From Pseudomonas mendocina (lineage in GTDB: Bacteria; Pseudomonadota; Gammaproteobacteria; Pseudomonadales; Pseudomonadaceae), in assembly GCF_003008615.1 (NCBI RefSeq), contig NZ_CP027657.1, forward strand, positions 2,170,001 through 2,234,000: a DNA stretch of 64,000 bases, given 5' to 3'. The position numbers and the translations under genes were made by a program. Below the pieces are notes generated by a model. That model searched no databases. It saw only the letters and a list, made by a program, of their open reading frames with translations, and was not told the origin of the DNA. Each line of letters begins with the position of its first letter. The stretch's first letter is position 1. Shown here in pieces: positions 58,880 through 64,000 of the stretch.

Positions 58880-60034
58880 TCAGGCGAAGCCATGTTGCCT
58901 GGAACGAGCAACAACCAGCAGCGTTGCCAGCAGCAAGAGCAGTAGAACGGGCGAAAAGGCGCCAACACCCAGGCGCTCGAGCAGAACCCCACCGAGGATA
59001 CCGCCACCGGCGATCGCCATGTTCCAGGCGGTCACCAGCATGGCCTGCGCGACATCTGCCGAGTCGCCTGCACTCTTGGCCAGAGCGGTCTGGAACAGCG
59101 TGGGCACGCCGCCGAAAGCCAGACCCCAGATGCCGATGGCGAGATAGATAACCGCCGGGCTCTGGCTTCCAATCGCCAATGCGATGGATGCAAGGCCGAA
59201 CAACCCGGTGCACGCCAACGTCATTCGTCGCAGGTGACGGTCGATCAGCACCCCAACGATCCAGATGCCCAGCAGCGATGACAGACCGAACACCAGCAGG
59301 ATCAGATCGATACGTTCGAGCATTCCGATGGCCGCGAGAAACGGCGCGATATAGGTGTAGAGAATGTTGTGGGCGAGCACGAAGGCCAGCACCACGAAAA
59401 GCACCGGGCGAATGCCGGGCAATCGATATACCTCGCCAAGTTCCAGCCGAGTGCCCCGGGCCTGTCCGGGAAAATCCGGAACCCGCCAGCTCACCCAGAT
59501 AATCAGCAGCACCGCCAGTGCACTCATGATGCCGAAACAGGCACGCCAGCCCACCAGCATCCCGAGCCATGTACCGGCCGGTATGCCAAGCGACAACGCC
59601 AAAGGTGAGCCGACCATCGCCACCGCGATGGCTCTGCCCTTCAGATGCTGCGGAACCATGCGTGCCGCATAACCGGCTACCAACGCCCACAGGAGCCCCG
59701 CCGAAACGCCAGCGAGAAAGCGCGCTACCAGTGTGAGCGAGAAGCTTGTGGATAACGCCGTGACCGTATTGGCGAGCGCGAAGCCAGCGATAGCCGTCAA
59801 TAGCAATGGCCTGCGGCGCACACCCTGGGTCAGCATGATCAGGGGAATCGCCGCCAGCAGCGAGCCCAGGGCATAGACGGTAACGGTCTGACCAATCCAT
59901 GCCTCGGAAACCGACAGGCTGGCCGCCATCTGCGGCAACAACCCTGCTGGCAGCGCCTCGGTAAGAATGGTCACGAATCCGCCCATCGCCAGGGCCAACA
60001 ATGCCCCCAATGGCAAGCGCTGCATGGCTGTCAT
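58880..60034 (-). CDS. MFS transporter (drug/arabinose-efflux type)
   Basis: The product is 384 aa with 12 predicted helices. The inter-helix motif A is weak; LAGVSAGLLWALVAGYAARM and GGVPTLFQTALAKSAGDSAD are typical of the DHA1 efflux group (YdhP/SotB-like). Substrate unknown. It is divergent from a LysR-type gene 232 bases away, which probably controls it. Perfect DnaA boxes occur inside the gene (59747-59755) and just upstream of its start (60056-60064). It converges with mnmE, 17 bases apart. Confidence 0.88.
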   Translation of the reverse strand: MTAMQRLPLGALLALAMGGFVTILTEALPAGLLPQMAASLSVSEAWIGQTVTVYALGSLLAAIPLIMLTQGVRRRPLLLTAIAGFALANTVTALSTSFSLTLVARFLAGVSAGLLWALVAGYAARMVPQHLKGRAIAVAMVGSPLALSLGIPAGTWLGMLVGWRACFGIMSALAVLLIIWVSWRVPDFPGQARGTRLELGEVYRLPGIRPVLFVVLAFVLAHNILYTYIAPFLAAIGMLERIDLILLVFGLSSLLGIWIVGVLIDRHLRRMTLACTGLFGLASIALAIGSQSPAVIYLAIGIWGLAFGGVPTLFQTALAKSAGDSADVAQAMLVTAWNMAIAGGGILGGVLLERLGVGAFSPVLLLLLLATLLVVARSRQHGFA

Positions 60035-60266
60035 TGGAACAGCTCCGTTGCATCCTGTGGATAACTACCTGAGTGGTCAAGAAGACCGAGTGTCAGGCTG
60101 GTCATGGGAAGGAGCCAGGATGCCTGGTATGTCGGGCAAGAAGTCGAAATCACAGCGAATCACCTTGTTCATCGATAACCGCTGCGACGATAAGAATTCG
60201 CGGATTAGAGAAAAAGTGGGATAGATTTCCGATCTGTACGGAAATAAAAGTCCGCAATAGAGGTAA

Positions 60267-61163
60267 ATGATGGACAGCCTGAATGGCTTCACGGTGTTCG
60301 TGCAGGTCGCTGAAACCCGCAGCTTCGTGGCGGCCGGTCGGTTGCTCGGGGTATCGGCCTCGGCAGTCGGCAAGAGCGTGGCCAGGCTCGAGGAAAAGCT
60401 TGGCGTGCGCCTGTTCCACCGCAGTACGCGCAGCGTCACTCTGACTGCGGAAGGCACGCTTTTCCTGGAGCGAAGCCGACGTATCCTGGCTGAAATAGAA
60501 GCAGCCGAGCTGGAGCTTTCGCAGGCTTCCAGCGCACCTCGCGGCCGTCTGCGGGTCAGCCTGCCACTGGTCAGCTCTCTGGTTCTGCCAGTGCTCGGCG
60601 AGTTTATGGCCGCCTATCCGGACATTGAGCTGGATCTGGACTTCAGCGATCGCCTGGTCGATGTCATCGAGGAAGGTTTCGATGCCGTGGTTCGTACCGG
60701 TGAACCGAGCGACTCTCGACTCTCAGCTCGTCGATTGGGCACTTTCGAGCTGATGCTGGTTGCCTCGCCGGAGTATCTGGAACGGTGTGGCACACCCGAG
60801 GTGCCAGCCGATCTGCGGCAACACGCCTGCCTGCACTACCGACTTCCACACAGCGGCAAACTGGAAACCTGGCCGCTACAGCTGAGCGCTGATGAGCCCG
60901 AGGTTCAGCTTCCAACATCAATGATCTGCAACAACATCGAGACGCGGGTCTGTTTCACCCGCCAAGGGCGTGGAATTGCCTGTCTGCCGGACTTCTCGGT
61001 CAATGCCTATCTGGCCAGTGGCGAGCTCTGCCGCGTACTGCCCGCTCACGCTCAGCGCAGCAATGTATTCAATATCCTCTGGCCTGCGAGCAAGCATCCA
61101 TCGCCCAAGATACGTGCACTGGTCGATTTCCTCAGCGCCAGGGTGTTCGCCAGCAACAACTGA
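60267..61163 (+). CDS. LysR-family transcriptional regulator
   Basis: The product is 298 aa. The helix-turn-helix is at residues about 5-65 (FTVFVQVAETRSFVAAGRLL, GVSASAVGKSVARLEEKLGV), followed by a periplasmic-binding-like effector domain (GRLRVSLPLVSSLVLPVL onward). It resembles the CrgA/DsdC-like branch that acts on divergent efflux genes. ATG 60267 follows GAGGTAA; an ATG at 60270 is equally possible. The divergent MFS gene is the likely target. Confidence 0.92.
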   Translation: MMDSLNGFTVFVQVAETRSFVAAGRLLGVSASAVGKSVARLEEKLGVRLFHRSTRSVTLTAEGTLFLERSRRILAEIEAAELELSQASSAPRGRLRVSLPLVSSLVLPVLGEFMAAYPDIELDLDFSDRLVDVIEEGFDAVVRTGEPSDSRLSARRLGTFELMLVASPEYLERCGTPEVPADLRQHACLHYRLPHSGKLETWPLQLSADEPEVQLPTSMICNNIETRVCFTRQGRGIACLPDFSVNAYLASGELCRVLPAHAQRSNVFNILWPASKHPSPKIRALVDFLSARVFASNN

Positions 61164-61639
61164 AGCGCTGGATTAGCTCTTTCCATCGATCATCCACAGG
61201 CTGAATCAGATCAAATAAAACCTGTGGAAAACAGCCCCTGAGCCCAGTCCATAAGCCTCTGATAAAGCTGGGTGTAAATCCCCCTGTGTATAAGACCTCA
61301 TTCCATGCACAGGGGGTCAGCAGCTTTCCCAGCGGTTCCGGGCAGGAATGGCACAGGCTTATGCTGAGCTGAATACCTTGTGCTCAAAGGGCTGTAGAAC
61401 CTTATCCACAGAAACCCTGCTCTCCATACATAAACATAAAGAACAAGCTTTATAAAAATTCTCTCTTCTTATTCTTTATAAGCTCACAAACCAAACACGG
61501 GTGAACAGCTCAGGCAAAAGAGAGCTTATCCAATGCAGCGGACTGGCTATTTTTTGTGCAGAAGGCTTCATTCAGGAGGCTTAAGTCCCTATACTTGCCG
61601 CCTTTCTTTCAGACCCCTTTCTCAACAGGCACGAGGTGC
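61164..61639. other. second DnaA-box-rich, AT-rich gap upstream of mnmG
   Basis: No gene was found in this 476-base stretch. It holds an exact DnaA box at 61402-61410 (TTATCCACA), a TTATnCACA-type box at 61286-61294 (TGTGTATAA), and near matches at 61191 (TCATCCACA), 61224 (TGTGGAAAA) and 61527 (TTATCCAAT). An AT-rich tract follows at 61425-61500 and resembles the one at 54690-54755 (both contain ATAAACATA followed by a TTTA and pyrimidine-rich run). It looks like a duplicate or auxiliary origin; the mnmG promoter also lies here. Confidence 0.65.
61567..61595 (+). promoter_or_regulatory. candidate mnmG promoter
   Basis: TATACT at 61590-61595 is a good -10; TTCATT 17 bases upstream (61567-61572) is a weak -35. 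The mnmG start lies 45 bases downstream. Confidence 0.45.
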
Positions 61640-63535
61640 GTGGTGGATTTCCCTTCCCGTTTTGACGTGATCGTGATCGGCGGCGGTCATGCCGGTACCG
61701 AAGCCGCTCTGGCGGCTGCACGCATGGGCGTGAAGACCTTGCTGCTCACCCACAATGTCGAGACCCTCGGACAGATGAGCTGCAACCCGGCCATCGGTGG
61801 TATCGGCAAGAGCCATCTGGTCAAGGAAATCGATGCCCTCGGTGGCGCCATGGCCACCGCCACCGACAAGGGTGGCATCCAGTTCCGTGTCCTCAACAGC
61901 CGTAAAGGCCCGGCTGTGCGTGCTACTCGTGCACAGGCCGATCGTGTTCTGTACAAGGCAGCTGTACGGGAAATTCTCGAGAACCAGGCCAATCTGTGGA
62001 TTTTTCAACAGGCAGCTGATGACCTGATTGTGGAAAACGCGCAGGTCAAAGGTGTCGTCACCCAGATGGGGCTCAGGTTCCACGCGGACTCCGTGGTGTT
62101 GACCACAGGCACGTTCCTTGGCGGACTTATCCACATTGGCCTGCAAAACTACTCCGGTGGCCGCGCGGGGGATCCACCCTCCATCGCCCTGGCTCACCGT
62201 TTGCGCGAGCTCCCGCTGCGCGTTGGCCGTCTGAAGACCGGTACACCGCCCCGTATCGATGGCCGTTCCGTGGATTTCTCGGTGATGACCGAGCAACCGG
62301 GCGACACCCCGACGCCGCTGATGTCCTTCCTCGGCAAGCGTGAGCAGCAGCCGAAGCAGATCAGTTGCTGGATCACCCACACCAACGCGCGTACCCACGA
62401 GATCATCGCCGCCAACCTCGATCGTTCGCCGATGTACTCCGGTGTGATCGAAGGCGTGGGCCCGCGTTACTGCCCGTCGATCGAGGACAAGATCCACCGT
62501 TTTGCCGACAAGGACAGTCACCAGGTGTTCATCGAGCCGGAAGGCCTGACCACACACGAGCTGTATCCCAACGGCATCTCCACCTCGCTGCCGTTCGACG
62601 TGCAGCTGCAGATCGTGCGCAGCATCCGTGGCATGGAGAACGCGCATATCGTGCGCCCCGGCTATGCCATCGAATATGACTACTTCGATCCGCGCGACCT
62701 GAAGTACAGCCTCGAGACCAAGGTCATCGGTGGTCTGTTCTTCGCCGGGCAGATCAACGGCACCACTGGCTACGAAGAAGCCGGTGCCCAAGGGCTGCTG
62801 GCCGGCTGCAACGCCGCGCTGCGCGCACAGGGCAAGGAATCCTGGTGTCCGCGTCGCGACGAGGCCTACATCGGCGTGCTGGTCGACGATCTGATTACCC
62901 TGGGCACCCAGGAGCCGTACCGCATGTTCACCTCGCGTGCCGAGTACCGGCTGATCCTGCGCGAAGACAACGCCGACCTGCGCCTGACCGAGAAAGGCCG
63001 TGAGCTGGGCCTGGTCGACGACGAGCGCTGGGCTGCATTCGAGGCCAAGCGCGAAGGCATCGTGCAGGAAGAGCAGCGCCTGAAGAGCACCTGGGTGCGC
63101 CCGGGCACGCCGCAGGGCGATGCCATTGCCGCACGTTTCGGCACTCCGCTGGCTCACGAATACAACCTGCTCAACCTGCTCGCCCGCCCGGAGATCGACT
63201 ATGCCGGTCTGGCCGAAGTGACCGAGTCGCCGGTTCTGGATAATCAGGTTGCAGAACAGGTCGAGATCAAGACCAAGTACGCCGGCTACATCGATCGCCA
63301 GCAGGAAGAAATCGCCAAGCTGCGTGCCAGCGAGGACACCAAGCTGCCGGAGGATCTGGACTACAGCAGCATTTCCGGGCTGTCCAAGGAGATCCAGTTC
63401 AAGCTGGGCAACACCCGCCCGGCCACGCTTGGCCAGGCCGGGCGCATTCCCGGTGTCACGCCGGCGGCGATTTCCCTGTTGCTGATTCACTTGAAGAAGC
63501 GCAGTGCCGGTCAGAAGCTGGAGCAGAGCGCCTGA
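61640..63535 (+). CDS. mnmG: tRNA uridine-5-carboxymethylaminomethyl modification enzyme MnmG
   Basis: The product is 631 aa (E. coli 629). The FAD-binding loop is [20 protein letters not shown] at the N-terminus. [20 protein letters not shown] and the GidA block [12 protein letters not shown] are conserved, and the C-terminal helical domain binds MnmE. The start is GTG 61640 ([10 protein letters not shown]) with ACGAGG upstream; earlier in-frame codons belong to the leader. A perfect DnaA box lies inside (62127-62135). The stop overlaps the rsmG start (TGATG). Confidence 0.97.
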   Translation: MVDFPSRFDVIVIGGGHAGTEAALAAARMGVKTLLLTHNVETLGQMSCNPAIGGIGKSHLVKEIDALGGAMATATDKGGIQFRVLNSRKGPAVRATRAQADRVLYKAAVREILENQANLWIFQQAADDLIVENAQVKGVVTQMGLRFHADSVVLTTGTFLGGLIHIGLQNYSGGRAGDPPSIALAHRLRELPLRVGRLKTGTPPRIDGRSVDFSVMTEQPGDTPTPLMSFLGKREQQPKQISCWITHTNARTHEIIAANLDRSPMYSGVIEGVGPRYCPSIEDKIHRFADKDSHQVFIEPEGLTTHELYPNGISTSLPFDVQLQIVRSIRGMENAHIVRPGYAIEYDYFDPRDLKYSLETKVIGGLFFAGQINGTTGYEEAGAQGLLAGCNAALRAQGKESWCPRRDEAYIGVLVDDLITLGTQEPYRMFTSRAEYRLILREDNADLRLTEKGRELGLVDDERWAAFEAKREGIVQEEQRLKSTWVRPGTPQGDAIAARFGTPLAHEYNLLNLLARPEIDYAGLAEVTESPVLDNQVAEQVEIKTKYAGYIDRQQEEIAKLRASEDTKLPEDLDYSSISGLSKEIQFKLGNTRPATLGQAGRIPGVTPAAISLLLIHLKKRSAGQKLEQSA

Positions 63536-64000
63536 TGTCGGTTACCCAGCGTCACGCCGAAGAACTGATCCAGGGCGCCCGCGAGCTTGGCATCGAGCTC
63601 AGCGCGCAGCAGCAGGAGCAACTGCTCGCGTACCTGGGCCTGCTGATCAAATGGAACAAGGCCTACAACCTCACTGCCGTGCGCGACCCAGACGAGATGG
63701 TGTCACGTCATCTGCTCGACAGCCTGTCGGTAGTGCCCTTCGTCGCCGAGCTTGGGGATAATTGGCTGGATGTTGGCAGTGGCGGCGGTATGCCCGGTGT
63801 TCCGCTGGCGATCATGTTCCCCGAGCGGCACTTCACCCTGCTCGACTCCAACGGCAAGAAGACCCGTTTTCTCGTCCAGGTGAAGCTGGAGCTGAAACTC
63901 GCCAACCTCGAGGTTGTCCACAACCGGGTCGAAGCGTATCGACCTGAGCGACCCTTCGACGGCATCAGCTCGCGGGCTTTCAGCAGCCTGGAAGACTTCA
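63535..64000 (+). CDS. rsmG: 16S rRNA (guanine-527-N7)-methyltransferase, 5' part
   Basis: The frame from ATG 63535 is open to the window end, giving 155 residues of an expected 210 or so. [20 protein letters not shown] and [13 protein letters not shown] are GidB hallmarks. The SAM-binding motif is [17 protein letters not shown], and [12 protein letters not shown] follows. It methylates G527 of 16S rRNA. The start overlaps the mnmG stop by one base, the usual mnmG-rsmG coupling. Confidence 0.97.
   Translation, partial: MSVTQRHAEELIQGARELGIELSAQQQEQLLAYLGLLIKWNKAYNLTAVRDPDEMVSRHLLDSLSVVPFVAELGDNWLDVGSGGGMPGVPLAIMFPERHFTLLDSNGKKTRFLVQVKLELKLANLEVVHNRVEAYRPERPFDGISSRAFSSLEDF

Noticed and set aside
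61622..63490. Long open frame antisense to mnmG (also similar ones antisense to trkA, choX and ynbC)
   Set aside because: These are products of high GC at third codon positions; the translated sequences are low-complexity and match no family, while the opposite strands encode clear proteins.

Overview
The window is chromosomal DNA from a GC-rich gammaproteobacterium, almost certainly a Pseudomonas in the broad sense. The reasons are the gene order around dnaA, two Pseudomonas-type parS sites (TGTTCCACGTGGAACA) and a backbone that follows the oriC-proximal order I remember for P. aeruginosa. Species is not resolvable by eye; a P. mendocina/P. oleovorans-like lineage is a guess. The replication origin lies in the window, in the gap between dnaA and rpmH (about 54.34-54.86 kb).

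Region by region. (a) 0-3.2 kb: end of a choline-sulfatase, a choline-binding protein with an intact aromatic box, and a SulP sulfate permease, together a choline-O-sulfate use locus. (b) 3.3-14.6 kb: housekeeping genes aroE, hemF, qor, tsaC, dprA, a LysM protein, def, fmt, rsmB, trkA and a small TPR protein. (c) 14.9-33.8 kb: an accessory block absent from my memory of the reference order. It holds an aminotransferase/aldehyde dehydrogenase pair, yhhQ behind a preQ1-I-like riboswitch, an NlpC/P60 hydrolase, a nearly complete ectoine/hydroxyectoine catabolism and uptake locus (asnC, doeB, doeA, eutC, eutB, enuR, ehuBCDA), and an mprF/virJ-like aminoacyl-phosphatidylglycerol pair. (d) 33.9-40.9 kb: PilZ protein, HtrB-type acyltransferase, PNPOx-like protein, tag, glyQS, gmhB and a PlsC-type acyltransferase. 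(e) 41.1-46.9 kb: a six-gene membrane-lipid cluster resembling the poorly understood E. coli ynbABCD genes, enlarged by a second PlsC-like acyltransferase and a small membrane protein. (f) 47-64 kb: a diguanylate cyclase, gyrB-recF-dnaN-dnaA, oriC, rpmH-rnpA-yidD-yidC, mnmE, an MFS/LysR pair, a second DnaA-box-rich AT-rich gap, mnmG and the start of rsmG.

How the parts work together. EhuABCD would import ectoines, and EutB/EutC, DoeA and DoeB would degrade them to diaminobutyrate. The aminotransferase and dehydrogenase at 14.9-17.7 kb could finish the route to aspartate. A shared 16-bp motif ahead of both eutB and ehuB is a candidate EnuR operator. The ynb-like cluster contains the chemistry to acylate, activate with CTP, transfer a head group, dephosphorylate and methylate a lipid, but its product is unknown. 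This is the best candidate here for an undescribed system.

Gaps are rich in short palindromic repeats of at least five families. No transposase, integrase, tRNA, rRNA or CRISPR array was seen. Identifications rest on reading motifs and remembered family features; no searches were run.
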